Positions 41,267 to 53,231 of a stretch of 64,000 bases of DNA are shown here, piece after piece. Position 1 is the stretch's first letter. Every line of letters starts with the position of its first letter. Source of the stretch: Trichomonas vaginalis G3 (taxonomy: Eukaryota; Parabasalia; Trichomonadida; Trichomonadidae); assembly GCF_026262505.1 (NCBI RefSeq), contig NC_067204.1, positions 4,621,797 through 4,685,796 on the forward strand, given 5' to 3'. A model generated the notes under the pieces. It was not told where the DNA came from, searched no databases, and worked only from the letters and a program-made list of their open reading frames with translations. A program made the position numbers and the translations under genes.

Positions 41267-42115
41267 ATGGCATTTTCAGAACAGCCAACAATAGAAAAAG
41301 AACAGTTTTTTAGCAACATAAAACCTCTTGAAGTATTTGAATACCCTAATCAAGCTTCAAAAATGATCTGGGAAGTAAATTCCAATAATATTTTAGAATT
41401 TTCCTCACAAATAATAGTTCTAATTAAAACAGGTAAAATATCTATCAAGATGATACTTTACTTGATTGATAGCTTTTCAAAGATCCGAAATAAAGATATT
41501 GTATTATTTGCTGATTTATATCATAAGATTTTAGATGCATTTTCATGCGTAATCAAACCAGAAAATGATAAACTGGCGACATTATTATTCCATAAAGGAT
41601 TCACTTTCAATAATTTCACACCTTACTATGAAGTAGATAATATTCTCAATATATTTTCAGACGATTCACCTCTACATTTTATTGCCTGGGATAAAGTTGA
41701 TGAACTTAAAAGCAAATTCCCAAACCTTGAAATTGATGAGACAATTAATTTTAGATTTACTCCTCTTGATTGTGCTTGCAATTTTGGATCTGAATTATGC
41801 TTCAATTATCTTAAAAATAAAGGAGCACAGTATTCTAAAGATTCTGCAAAATTAGCCATTAAAGGCAGAAATAAAAACATTTTTATGCAAATGATAGAAG
41901 ACGGACAGTCATTCGATAATATAATCAACACCGCATTAGATTATCGAAACTATGAAGTTGCTGAATATCTCAAAACTAAACTTGGACAAAAGCCTGATTC
42001 TTTAGCAGAAAGTTTGCATTTTGGAAACTATGATATAGCATCATACTTAATTTCAAATGGAGCAGATATCAACAATATTTATATCCTCTTTCTTTCCATA
42101 TCTATTATTATATAA
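41267..42115 (+). CDS. Ankyrin protein with a trichomonad-type N-terminal domain, probably truncated
   Basis: The 282-residue frame starts at ATG 41267. The first 150 residues form the helical N-terminal domain common in trichomonad ankyrin proteins (DUF3447 type). Degenerate ankyrin repeats follow, ending in YLISNGADINN. After that Asn the frame runs into non-ankyrin, AT-rich spacer (IYILFLSISIII) and stops. More ankyrin units of the same family continue downstream to 44779 but are separated by spacers, so the frame is probably a truncated version of a longer protein. Confidence 0.65.
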   Translation: MAFSEQPTIEKEQFFSNIKPLEVFEYPNQASKMIWEVNSNNILEFSSQIIVLIKTGKISIKMILYLIDSFSKIRNKDIVLFADLYHKILDAFSCVIKPENDKLATLLFHKGFTFNNFTPYYEVDNILNIFSDDSPLHFIAWDKVDELKSKFPNLEIDETINFRFTPLDCACNFGSELCFNYLKNKGAQYSKDSAKLAIKGRNKNIFMQMIEDGQSFDNIINTALDYRNYEVAEYLKTKLGQKPDSLAESLHFGNYDIASYLISNGADINNIYILFLSISIII

Positions 42116-44779
42116 TGAAATTCTTTTTCTTCTAAGATCTATAATTATTTGATGATTTCCTCTTTCATATTATTACATTGCTTTTCTTTTAATATTTTTC
42201 GTTGATTTATTATAATCTCTTTTTATTTATGTCAATCACTGACTTTTCCAATTCTCCTTCTTCTGATATCAATCATTATTTTATGAAATTCTTTTGCTTT
42301 CTATATCTATCATTGCATTATTACATCCTCTTTCCTTCTCAGAATATTCTATTTTATTTGATATCACCTATTATTTTACCAAATTCTTTAGGTAATTATA
42401 AGTGTCCTCTTTCTGTTGCAATTGAACAAAATTCTATGGAAATTGTTAAATTATTAGTTGAACGTGGTGCAAATGTCAACATGAAACTTATTCTCTTTCT
42501 TTTCATATTTATTATTGTTTTATACTGTTCACTTGAATTTCAAATTTATCATTAGTTTATCGAATTGTCTTTCTTTTCATATTTATTATTTCATTATTAT
42601 ATTTTCTTTGTTTTTACATATATCATTTCTTTATGACATCCATTCTATTTTCATATCCATCATTAATTCATTATATTCATGTTCTTTTTACATCTATCAT
42701 TGTTTTATGAAATTATCTTTAATTATATGAAATTCTCTTTATTTTTATATCCATTTTCATTTAATGAAATTAACTTTATATACAAATCACTCTTTGTTTA
42801 AGTGCATTCTAAGTGTTCTCATATATATCATTGCTTAATGACATTTCTTCTCATCTCACATAATCCATTTTCTTTTAATATGCATCATTTATTAATCAAA
42901 TTCTCTTGGCAATGATGAGTGTCCTCTCACTTTTGCAATTCGACAGAACTATGGCATTCCAAACGGGAACCGCGGTTGGTTACCATGGATTTCCGTCACC
43001 GGTCACATTTTAAAGATTTTTAAAGCCTTATAAAAATATGCTTTGTAAATCATTTTTTGTAAATCGGCAAAAATTTGGTAATTTTCTTCAACTAATAAAT
43101 CTGCGAATAGCATTTATAATACAAGAACAATCTTTTAAAATGCGTTTGATTCATTTTTGTATAATTTCATATAGGCACATATATTCTTCCGGGACTTTCC
43201 GTGATTTTACCGTAAAATCATTAGTTTACACCAATTTTTCCGTATTTTGAATAGTTTACTGCACTTTTTCCGTAAAATTGAGTTACGGGAATCCGCAAAA
43301 TTTCCGGACCTCATTTTTCATAGAATATAATAATAATATTTGATAAAAAGATATATTATTTATATTTTTGATTTTTGAATTACGGAAAAAGTGAATTGTT
43401 AACTTGATTTTTTTATATGGTTAATTTTTCAAATGATTTTATGAAGATCTAAAATATTAAAAGTAAAAAATTGAATTACGGAAAAAGTGAGGTCAAAAGT
43501 GAAATAAATTTGCAGAACAATTTTCATTGAAATAAGACATTGAGTATCACACTTTAGTGAATCAACATCTATAAGAATGAAGTGTTTTGAAGCTGAAATA
43601 ATATTGAATAGAAATTAATTTTTTCTGAAATTTTGAATGAAATTATAGGAAATAAAAAAATTACTAAATATTGTATTCATACAAATATATTATTTTAAAG
43701 GAAAAATAGATGCTGATAGAAACGATGAAAAATTTTGAAAACTTTACAATTAATTTATGTTCGTTAACCACAGAGCTTGCAATCCAAAGCTCACGTTAGA
43801 CTACAAGAGTCATGAAGTCTCATACTAAGGGATATCCAACATATATTTTAATAATCTAATGTTTGTGACAAATATTCAACATAAAATTAAGTTTTCGTTT
43901 CGTTACAAGGCATTCATACTTTGGAGATATCATATTTAATGTACAGAAAAGTTAATATTAAACAATACATGCTAAAGAATTAATAAATAAGATAATAAAA
44001 TAAATTTATACGTAATTACTTTCATTTAATATGCTTTATGCTGTATAATATTGATTAAGAGGCATTAAAAGGTTCCATAGTCTGCTTTTATAGGCAAGAT
44101 TTTTGATAAAAATTTAAAATTTTGAAAAATGATGAGAAAAGGAAAAAAAGGTAAATGAGAGCAAGAGGAGGGAAAAAAAAGAAAAGAAAAGAAAGGGAAG
44201 GGAAAAATAAAAGAAAGAAGGACATATAAAAATTTAGATGCGCATTCTTAATGCCGAGGCGGCTTGCCGCCGAGGCGCGATTTTTTTAGGCCTCTACGGT
44301 AACCCGGCAATGTTTTTTTAAATCTTGTACAGCCCTAGACAGAACTCTCTTGAGATTGTCAAGTACCTTGTTGAAAATGGTGCAGACATCAACATGAAAC
44401 TTTTTCTTTATCCTTTCATGAAATTCATTAGAATTTTATATCATTTATTGATATACAATATTCTCTTACTTTTCATGTCTATCAATGCTTTATGATATTT
44501 TCTTTTTCGTTACATCTTTCATCACTTTATGTCATTCTATTTCTCTTCATATTTATCATTAGTTTATAGCATTCTTCTTCCTTTGATGTATTTTATCATT
44601 TTATGAATTTCTCTATAATTTCAAGTTTATCATTGCCTTATGAAATTTTAACTCTTATCATATCTTCTATTGGCATATGAAGTTCATTTCTATATAATGA
44701 ATGCCCTCTCACTGTTGCGATTAAATGCAATTCAAATGAAATTGTCAATTACTTGGTTGAAAAAGGAGCAACAAAATAA
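42116..44779 (+). pseudogene. Ankyrin-plus-spacer array, downstream remnant of the preceding gene
   Basis: Three further ankyrin units lie in the same orientation: 42391-42489, 42906-42950 continued at 44347-44394, and 44697-44779 (ending at TAA 44777-44779). Each starts with a G-N-x-E/K-C-P-L pattern and ends near GADINMK. They are separated by 300- to 415-bp AT-rich spacers. The spacers share a start (TTCTCTTTCTTTTCATAT-like), short TATCATT and TTTATGAAAT words, and an end (CAAATTCT near the next unit). There are no intron signals. The third unit is split by the insertion at 42951-44337. Confidence 0.65.
42951..44337. mobile_element. 1387-bp non-autonomous insertion with 9-bp target duplication (Mutator-like?)
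   Basis: GACAGAACT occurs on both sides (42942-42950 and 44338-44346). Without the insert and one copy, the ankyrin unit reads in frame (AIRQNSLEIVKYLVENGADI), which fixes the ends to the base. A 9-bp duplication fits Mutator-like elements. Terminal inverted repeats are weak: only short GGTTACC and GGC words match near the ends. The inside holds inverted CACTTTTTCCGTAA-type words (43272, 43380, 43477), a purine run (44140-44220) and a GC-rich GGCGGC/GCCGCC hairpin (44258-44271). No transposase frame is seen. Confidence 0.7.
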
Positions 44780-45446
44780 CATATTTGATGCGCAATGCTG
44801 AAAAAAACAAAGATCTCACAATAAACACACTCCAACTTATAATATTTTAGGATCAATTCCGTGTGAAACAAAGCTTGAAACTCCTAATTTTGAACTTACG
44901 TTATGAATTCATTTGTGTATTTGTTTTATTATCTGAGTTGAACACCGACATTCTTTCAAATCTTTGAAATTTGACTATTGAATAACTTCATATTGTGCAA
45001 GTCCAATTGAATTTTGAATTTTTTTAAATTTTTTTATCTCATTTATTTGAATTATTAATTCAAACAAGAATACTAGTCTATACTTTAACGAAAACATTCA
45101 AAATAGTATAAAATTCCAATCTGATTAAAATATATAGAAACTTTATTATAAAAAAGACTAGATATACATCTATAGTTAAAATGTTCCGGGTATATCATTT
45201 AATTTAAAGTATTTCCAGAACTAAAGTTAATTTTTGGGTAGAATTCTTTTATAAATCAAAGAGTTTTCAGAAATTGTCCAAGCTACTAACAGAGAAATAC
45301 ATTTGAGATAGAAAGATTCTATTTTCTAAATCAATATCATCAATTTGAAATACAAATTACCTAATAATTTGATAGTAGTAATATGGATGAAATTGAAACA
45401 TATTGTTTCTATAATTGATGATACTTTGAACCAAAATTAATCCGTA
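44780..45446. other. Intergenic, AT-rich
   Basis: This 667-bp stretch between the ankyrin array and a small minus-strand gene has no frame or repeat that I recognise. Confidence 0.45.
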
Positions 45447-45695
45447 TTAAATAATATCGAAATCATATTTTTCGTATTCAGCTAAATTAGAGGTAGTTTC
45501 GGTGCTATAATTATAGTCTTGATCTTTTAGTTCGTAATCTGGGAAATCATCTTGTAAATTGAGGTCATTTTTTTTGAAATTCTCTTGAGGTGCAAAAACT
45601 GAGCAGAATATTGGATACCTATCTTTGAGCATCATTGCGATGGCAGCAAATATATCTGCAAAAGGCTGGCTTTGTTCAGTATTTTGATCACTCAT
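45447..45695 (-). CDS. Small acidic protein of unknown function
   Basis: The 82-residue frame starts at ATG 45695. It has a Met-rich helical N-terminal half (ADIFAAIAMMLKDRYP) and an acidic, Tyr/Asp-rich tail. It is divergent from the next gene, with 80 bp between the start codons. I do not recognise it, but the context of a compact divergent pair supports a real gene. Confidence 0.5.
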   Translation of the reverse strand: MSDQNTEQSQPFADIFAAIAMMLKDRYPIFCSVFAPQENFKKNDLNLQDDFPDYELKDQDYNYSTETTSNLAEYEKYDFDII

Positions 45696-45775
45696 ATTTT
45701 AATAAAATTTTAGGGGGAGTATAATGTATAGACACTAAAAAATTTTTTTTTCAATCGTTTTTTTTGTCAAAAATT

Positions 45776-46732
45776 ATGGCTCAAGGTCAATTACCCGAAG
45801 AATATATAGCATTGGGAAAAGATCTTAAGTCAATTGACCGCGAAATATTAACAGATGCGCTCGATTTAACTATATTTTGGAATCAATTGGGAAAACAAGG
45901 TGAAAGTAGAAACAACAAAAAATCATCCAAAAATCCATATTCTCATACAAGACCTGTATCAATTGCTCAATGTAGATCTATTGCGCGCGACGATTCAAAG
46001 TCTTTAAATTCGATGTCAAATCATTCGCCAAAGCTACCGAAAACGAGGCCAACTCCTTTCGTATCTCCAAAAGCACAGAAACAAAAGAATAATACAACTG
46101 ACCAAACTATAGAAGAACGCGAAATCGAAGAAAAATTAGATATTTCCTCAGCAGAATTTTCAGAAGAAGAAGATATTATGGTTCGTTACAAATCATCTAA
46201 AGCAACCGATAGCATTTTCACATTGAAGGAGAAAATGAGTCCAATTCATTTCCGAAGAAAGAGACGTTCCCAGAACACATCTCAGTTTAGTATTAAAAGT
46301 ATGGCAGAAGAGCTAGAGGAAAATGGAATGGGTTACATGCTGAACCCATTAAATCTAGAAGAACCTAAAGATCAAATTACTAAAACAAAGACACGTAGAA
46401 CGTCTACGAAAACAACGCCTACAAAGACTCAAGAACAATATGTTAAGTCTATTGATCCTAATGAGTTATACAAATTAACACATTCTGATTCATCTGAAGT
46501 TTTCTTCAACTTGGCATCAGAAGGATCCGATCCTCACTTCATGCTAAGGAATAATAGCAACGAAAGATACAATCTCGGAACTGAAGATCAATCCAGTGAC
46601 GAAGAAACTGCATTGCGCTTCGAAGCTTCAACAAAATTCATGGAACTCTACCCAGAAAAGTTCAGTGATGATGAAGCTTTTGATAATTTTGTTGATGATT
46701 ATATTGCAAAACACAAAAAGACACAGAAATAA
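45776..46732 (+). CDS. Unknown, mostly disordered protein
   Basis: Starting at ATG 45776 (a TTG 12 bp earlier is not needed) the protein has 318 residues. A short N-terminal helix region (residues 1-45) and a C-terminal acidic region (FEASTKFMELYPEKFSDDEA, then FVDDYIAKHKK) flank a Ser/Thr/Lys-rich middle with many potential phosphorylation sites and acidic SDEE/SEEE motifs. It shares an 80-bp divergent promoter with 45447-45695. No family is recognised. Confidence 0.6.
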   Translation: MAQGQLPEEYIALGKDLKSIDREILTDALDLTIFWNQLGKQGESRNNKKSSKNPYSHTRPVSIAQCRSIARDDSKSLNSMSNHSPKLPKTRPTPFVSPKAQKQKNNTTDQTIEEREIEEKLDISSAEFSEEEDIMVRYKSSKATDSIFTLKEKMSPIHFRRKRRSQNTSQFSIKSMAEELEENGMGYMLNPLNLEEPKDQITKTKTRRTSTKTTPTKTQEQYVKSIDPNELYKLTHSDSSEVFFNLASEGSDPHFMLRNNSNERYNLGTEDQSSDEETALRFEASTKFMELYPEKFSDDEAFDNFVDDYIAKHKKTQK

Positions 46733-47793
46733 TTTATTTTTACATAATAATTTGTTTGAATAAATGTTTGACATAAAGATATCGATAAATTCGAAAGTAT
46801 TTACATGCAGTCATTGATTGTATTATGTAATCAGAATAATTGTTCTGAATATAATATGAAATTATTCTTATGAGAGAAGAACTATATATTTTGAATCTCT
46901 GATTTTATATGGCCAGGATTCCACTCATTCATGCATTAAATAATAATAATCTTGAAGTTGTTATCTCTTTTGGAACTAATAAAGACTCAAAAAAAAAATA
47001 ATGATGGAAAAAACATTGGATACTGTAGAAGACAATTCAAAAATCACCTTAAATCTGCTTGCCCTAAGGTGAGTGGAACAAGGACACTATACACTATGCA
47101 ATCACAAGATATCTGGTTTTAGTGATCGGATATGCAACATAATTACATATATTGACACTTATACGGAATTCATTCTAAATCATCAGAATATATAGCAACT
47201 GTTATGCATTACTACTCAATTTCTCTAACGCAATCTTTAGGACCTACGGTACATTTTTAATACTATGGTAAAATAGGAGAAGTCTGTGAATGACCTAAAT
47301 AGATCAAAGAAACAATTACCTATTTGGTTAAAAGGGGCAGTGCCCTCTGAATTCTCGTCATATGGTGGTAATGGGAAATTTAATATTAAATAATGAGAAT
47401 TATTGTTATCGTCTTTATCATGAATTGATTTTCTGGAGCTTATTCGTTTACAAAATCTTAAAATTATTTTACAAACAGAATATAAATATGATGTAGATTT
47501 ATGACCTATGATTAGATATGCGCCATGCCATATAAATATTGGGTATTAACGATAGTCTTCATTTAGCCAAACCGTGGACAATAGTATTGAATATTAAAAG
47601 GCGATTATTTTTGAGAGAACTCATTGATTTCCTATCAATATATTCCGCCTTAGAGCAAGCAGTTCCTTTAGAAATGAAAAATCCAATTATCTGGGAATCT
47701 AAAATAGAACCAGGAATATTATGATATTGTTACTTTCATGTAAACTACATCAGAGGGAGAAAGATAGAAAGAGAGGAATATGATGCGGAAATA
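46733..47793. other. Gene-poor stretch with an ankyrin relic
   Basis: At about 46917-47060 the plus strand reads as a decayed ankyrin C-terminus (RIPLIHALNNNNLEVV, later NDGKNTLDTVEDNSK across a register change). The rest, including an open frame at 47539-47724, has no recognisable content. Confidence 0.4.
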
Positions 47794-48962
47794 TTATTTT
47801 TTTGCACCATGTGAAATAAGAAGTTCAGTGGTTTCTTTACTATTATTAAATACTGCAATATGAAGAGCGGTTTTTCCATTTTTATTTTTTTCATTGATAT
47901 TTGCACCATGTGAAATAAGAAGTTCGGCAGTTTCTTTACTATTATTAAATACTGCAATATGAAGAGTGGTTTTTCCATTTTTATTTTTTTCATTGATATT
48001 TGCACCATGTGAAATAAGAAGTTCGGCTATTTCTTTAAAATTATAACGTGCTACAAAATGAAGGGCGGTTTTTCCATTTTTATTTTTTTCATTGATATTT
48101 ATGCCATGTGAAATAAGAAGTTCGGCAGTTTCTTTACTATTATTAAATACTGCAATATGAAGAGCGGTTTTTCCATTTTTATTTTTTTCATTGATATTTG
48201 CACCATGTGAAATAAGAAGTTCGGCAGTTTCTTTACTATTATTAAATACTGCAATATGAAGAGTGGTTTTTCCATTTTTATTTTTTTCATTGATATTTGC
48301 ACCATGTGAAATAAGAAGTTCGGCTATTTCTTTAAAATTATAACGTGCTACAAAATGAAGGGCGGTTTTTCCATTTTTATTTTTTTCATTGATATTTGCA
48401 CCATGTGAAATAAGAAGTTCGGCAGTTTCTTTACTATTATTAAATACTGCAATATGAAGAGTGGTTTCTCCATTTTCACTTTTTTCATTGATATTTATGC
48501 CATGTGAAATAAGATGTTCGGCTATTTTTTTACTATCACGCCATGCTATAGCAATATGAAGAGAGGTTTCTCCATTATTATCTTTTTCATTGATATTTGC
48601 ACCATGTGAAATAAGAAGTTCGGCTATTTCTTTAAAATTATAACGTGCTACAAAATGAAGGGCGGTTTTTCCATTTTTATTTTTTTCATTGATATTTATG
48701 CCATGTGAAATAAGAAGTTCGGCAGTTTCTTTACTATTATTAAATACTGCAATATGAAGAGCGGTTTTTCCATTTTTATTTTTTTCATTGATATTTGCAC
48801 CATGTGAAATAAGAAGTTCGGCAGTTTCTTTACTATTATTAAATACTGCAATATGAAGAGTGGTTTTTCCATTTTTATTTTTTTCATTGATATTTGCACC
48901 ATGTGAAATAAGAAGTTCGGCAGTTTCTTTACTAGTTTCATCTACAGCAATATGAAGAGCGG

Positions 48963-51139
48963 TAGGGTTGTTAGATTCCCGACGATAGGTGTCTTGGAAG
49001 ATTTGCCTGGTGTCATCATAGTGTCTTTAAATCAAAAATTTTATTTTGGAGTTAGTTTTATTGATTTTTCAATAAAAAACATTTCTAAAACAAGAAAATA
49101 AAACGATAAAATATTTATATTTTATATAAGGATCTTATATATTTAAAATAAATATCATTTTATTTTTTTCATTGGTGTCTGTCAAACCATAATACACTAT
49201 TCAAAAATTCAATGTGTCTTGCGGTTTCAAAAGACACCTTCAAATTGAACGATAGCACAGACACTATTGAATTTTACCCATTGTATTTAGTTTTTACCCT
49301 TTTTATTTTTAAGAATTAATGACTGAAACAGCCGTTTTGCTATGACCTCAATCACTTTTATTAAGGGTTTCGTTTTGCGAAAAAAACGTACAATACGCAA
49401 TTTCGCTAAAAAACATTTAGCTAGCAATTTCGACCTTTGACTCCACTCAAGACGTCACTTTTTTAATTTTGCGGTATCATATTTTTGGAAAATCTTTATG
49501 AATATTATATAAAAAGTCTCTTTAATATCTATATTTCATATTTTTATCGATTTTTAAAGTTTTTGCGAATAGTATTCAATTATTTTTGCTATTTGGTCGG
49601 GTAAATGTCAGATTTGCGACATTTTCTGATATGATATTCAGATTCTACGTTGATAATAATGCTTATAGAACCCTCTTGCTATTGTGTCAAAATTGCGAAA
49701 CCGATAGCAAAAATATCTCGCAATATCAAAATTGAGATATTGAGTGAATTATGCATTATAGAGATTAAAAATCTGATTTGTGAAAACATCTCATCAGTTT
49801 CTAGCTAATTCAAAAATCTTTACTATCTTATTCGATTAAAATGAAAAGGGAATAGTTTCATTATGCTTTAAATGACAGCCTTATAATATAATCATAGTTT
49901 TCGCTCAATATGCAGCATTTTTTTTCGAAATCTATGGTCAATGTCCTAAATACTGATTGCTTTGCATTCATATCTCTTACATTTTCTATACCCACATCAC
50001 TATTCATTGCTATTCCTATCTTTTTCATTTTTGTTTGTTTCTCATAATTTCTCAAAAAACATGATAACTTGATATTTGTAAATATCATACTTTATAACGT
50101 AAATAAGAACTTGACCTATTAAGAAAAGCAGTAATGAAACGAAAATCTGAAATTCATAAAAATTACAAGTTTCTGATGACAATTAGCTTAATTAAACCAG
50201 GTACAAGATTATATAATTGTATTTTCTATCCAATTATCCATATAATATCTTATCCAGAAAAAATAACTTGATCAATACCAAATGATTTTTTAACTAGTAA
50301 ATAAAGTATTTTCTTTACACACACATTGTATATCATAGTTTTTTTTTTGGTTTCGCAAAACATCCAAAAACAAATATGCTATAAAAGTGACAATTTTAGC
50401 AAAACGAAACCCTTACTTTTATTTATTATTTTAAATATTATTTAATTTTATTATTTGAATAGGCCAACTTATATTTGAGAAGCTCAATTTGAGACCACTT
50501 AAAACATTGAAATATCATAAATATTGAAATATTAAAAAGTGTATTTCAAAATATTGAAATTATAAAAATTTATAATACTGAAATTGAGACAAATTAATAA
50601 ATTCAATGCGTTTTTTTTTGAAATAACTCTCAAATATTATTTTTTTGTTTATTTAATGATGAATAAATATGATTGCTTTAGTCAATCATAAAAACTAATT
50701 TAAGTTTAAAATAATGAAAGGATAATTTGATCGTTTTTTAAAATACAATTATTTTTGATGATTTGCAAGAATCTTTGAAAAGAATATAATATAGGTTCTA
50801 TTTTTGTAAAATTTATCCAAATCATGTATTACATAAATTACGATTAAAACGATGAAAGAACCAAAAAGTGTGTTTTGTGTTTTGTTGTTGCGTGTTGGAT
50901 GCGGGATCCTGTTATTTCCGAAATCGACAAAAAATTTGGAAATTTAATTTCCGAAATCGAAATTATATTAATGTTTTTAATATTCTTATATCAAAAGGAT
51001 TAAAGTTCATTAAGAGAAAAACAATTCTTCTTCTTCAATCTATTGGCGCATTTATTTCTACACGCCAATAAGGAAGGGAAAATTATAAGACACCATGGTG
51101 TCTTCAAAACGCTAATTTTTGATATTTTTAACAACCCTA
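48963..51139. mobile_element. 2177-bp hAT-like insertion with 8-bp target duplication
   Basis: The ends are TAGGGTTGTTA (48963-48973) and its inverted copy TAACAACCCTA (51129-51139). AAGAGCGG flanks both sides (48955-48962 and 51140-51147). An 8-bp duplication with TAGGG-type ends is the hAT signature. Removal restores an in-frame GKTALHIAV junction in the ankyrin array. Sub-terminal GTGTCT/AGACAC words occur near both ends, including a palindromic AAGACACCATGGTGTCTT at 51088-51105. No transposase is seen, so it is non-autonomous. Confidence 0.8.
49363..50414. mobile_element. 1052-bp insertion nested in the hAT-like element, 9-bp target duplication
   Basis: The terminal inverted repeat is AAGGGTTTCGTTTTGC (49363-49378) and GCAAAACGAAACCCTT (50399-50414). 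ACTTTTATT flanks both sides (49354-49362 and 50415-50423). A 9-bp duplication fits a Mutator-like, non-autonomous element. The interior is AT-rich with no convincing gene. Confidence 0.8.
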
Positions 51140-52555
51140 AAGAGCGGTTTTTCCATAATTATCTTTTTCATCGATATTTGCACCATGTGAAATAAGAAGT
51201 TCGGCTATTTCTTTAAAATTATAACGTGCTACAAAATGAAGGGCGGTTTTTCCATTTTTATTTTTTTCATTGATATTTATGCCATGTGAAATAAGAAGTT
51301 CGGCAGTTTCTTTACTATTATTAAATACTGCAATATGAAGAGCGGTTTTTCCATTTTTATTTTTTTCATTGATATTTGCACCATGTGAAATAAGAAGTTC
51401 GGCAGTTTCTTTACTATTATTAAATACTGCAATATGAAGAGTGGTTTCTCCATTTTCACTTTTTTCATTGATATTTATGCCATGTGAAATAAGATGTTCG
51501 GCTATTTTTTTACTATCACGCCATGCTATAGCAATATGAAGAGAGGTTTCTCCATTATTATCTTTTTCATTGATATTTGCACCATGTGAAATAAGAAGTT
51601 CGGCTATTTCTTTAAAATTATAACGTGCTACAAAATGAAGGGCTGTTGCACCATGTGAAAGGAAATATTCGAAAAGGGATGGAATGCCAAAAATCGTTGA
51701 ATAAAGAAAGCATTGGTTAATATCATTAGTTTGATCGAAATAAACTAAAAATGATTCAAAATTATTATTAAATGTACAGTATTTTAAACCGATCTCTATA
51801 TTGTATTCATTCATCAAAAATGTAACAAAATCAATGTTGTGTGATATAATTGCATATTTCATGCACAATATACTTGGTTCTTCATATTTCAAACATTCAC
51901 TCATGATCTCTGGATTTCCGCCTAAAAATGAAAATTCAAGACATGTGTGAGTTATTTCTGAATGAAATTTTGATATTAATAACTTGAAACAATCAGCTGT
52001 ACCGTGGTAACAACATAATTCAAGTAATGAATATCCTTCATTAAAATATGGATACAATTTGCTTTTAAGTTTTTGATCTTTATCAAATTCATCTCTTTCA
52101 GTGAATATGATGAACCTTTCTTTGTCATTATTCATAATTGCTTTGAAAATTGTATTTTCTATATGAATATCGAGATTATCTGATTTAATTTTTTCGAAAT
52201 CATCAGATTTGTCTAATTTAATTCCATATTCTTTATGAAACAAGAAATTAGAAATAGTTGGAATATTTTTGACCGCTTTGACATGATATTCATCAGATAT
52301 GTTTTTGGCAAGTGACAAATATGACTTTGTATAACGATTATTATACGGAATGATGTTTAACATATCTATTATAATATTTTTTGGGAGATTTTTCTTTGAA
52401 TCAATCAATTCTGTTTTGATCATTTTGTAAATTGAGTTTAATTCTTCTTCCTTTTCCGTTTTCAGCTGATACAATGCATTATATGAATCGATGTAGTATT
52501 TACAGATACTTCGCAATTCACTGAATTTATTTGGGTGAAATTCTTAATCAGACAT

Positions 52556-53231
52556 TAAAAAATTTAGGGGGTCTAACCGACCACTTATCTCTTATCAATT
52601 TTCCACCAATTCAAGGCACTCTGTAGGCCGACATGATTAATATTATTCCTTGCACCCATACACAATATAATAGTTTTACTTTATATCATGCTATAGATAT
52701 ATGATATGTGAATTTCAAATGCACTTGAAGTTGTTCAATATCTTATCTCTATTGATGCTATAAAGAAGCTAAGGAAAATGGTGAAAAAACAGCATTAGAT
52801 CTTGCAGAAGACAATATAAAAATTGAAAATTGAGTTCTCTGAAGTTTAATTTCTGATATCTTCTCATATAAAATTTAAATGAAGCGGTGAATAAACAATA
52901 AATTTTAAATATATTAATCTTGAGAATATGAGGACATCTTCTTAAGATTTTGGATAAATTCCAAATTTTGATAATCTCAAATAGCTCAATTTTTTACTTT
53001 TGCAACTCAATATGGAGAATTTTTTTTCAAATTATAGAACTATTTGAAATACAATAGAGACCAACACTGATATGGGAGTATAGGATATCAAAGAACCTTT
53101 AAAATGGTAATACTATGATGAACAAATGCTAAAATCTGACTCAGTTATAATCAAATTTTTGATCTCAGGGAAATTGAAAAAGTAAAAATATAACTAAGAA
53201 ATTAACATGATTTTATTAATACAATTTTATT
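52556..53231. other. Intergenic with an ankyrin relic on the plus strand
   Basis: At about 52720-52834 the plus strand reads SNALEVVQYLISIDA and, after a register change, EAKENGEKTALDLAEDNIK and a stop. This is the usual C-terminus of trichomonad ankyrin genes. It is opposite in strand to the adjacent ankyrin pseudogene. Nothing else is recognised. Confidence 0.45.

Larger units (their letters stand above)
47794..52555 (-). pseudogene. Long ankyrin-repeat gene, inactivated by a stop and a transposon
   Basis: The gene reads from ATG 52555 to TAA 47794-47796. The N-terminal 290 residues are the helical trichomonad ankyrin-protein domain (ELRSICKYYIDSYNALYQL at the start). About 17 ankyrin repeats of 33 residues (GKTALHIAVFNNSKE, then TAELLISHGANINEKNKN) follow, encoded by almost identical 99-bp units. 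Codon 4 is TAA (ATG TCT GAT TAA), one base from CAA, so the reading frame is closed at once. The array is also split at 48963-51139 by a transposon. Larger blocks are duplicated too: the segment near 48500-48665 recurs at 51480-51645. The homogeneity suggests recent unequal exchange or conversion. Confidence 0.8.

Noticed and set aside
47539-47724. Plus-strand open frame of 61 codons between ankyrin relics
   Set aside because: It has no match to a known family and no promoter signal; not supportable as a gene.
47794-48962. Regular 99-bp direct repeats that could suggest a CRISPR-like or satellite array
   Set aside because: The repeats are in-frame ankyrin codons on the minus strand with no spacer structure; they are coding tandem repeats.
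49861-50088. Possible transposase remnant inside the nested element
   Set aside because: The short frame has no transposase motif; the element appears non-coding.
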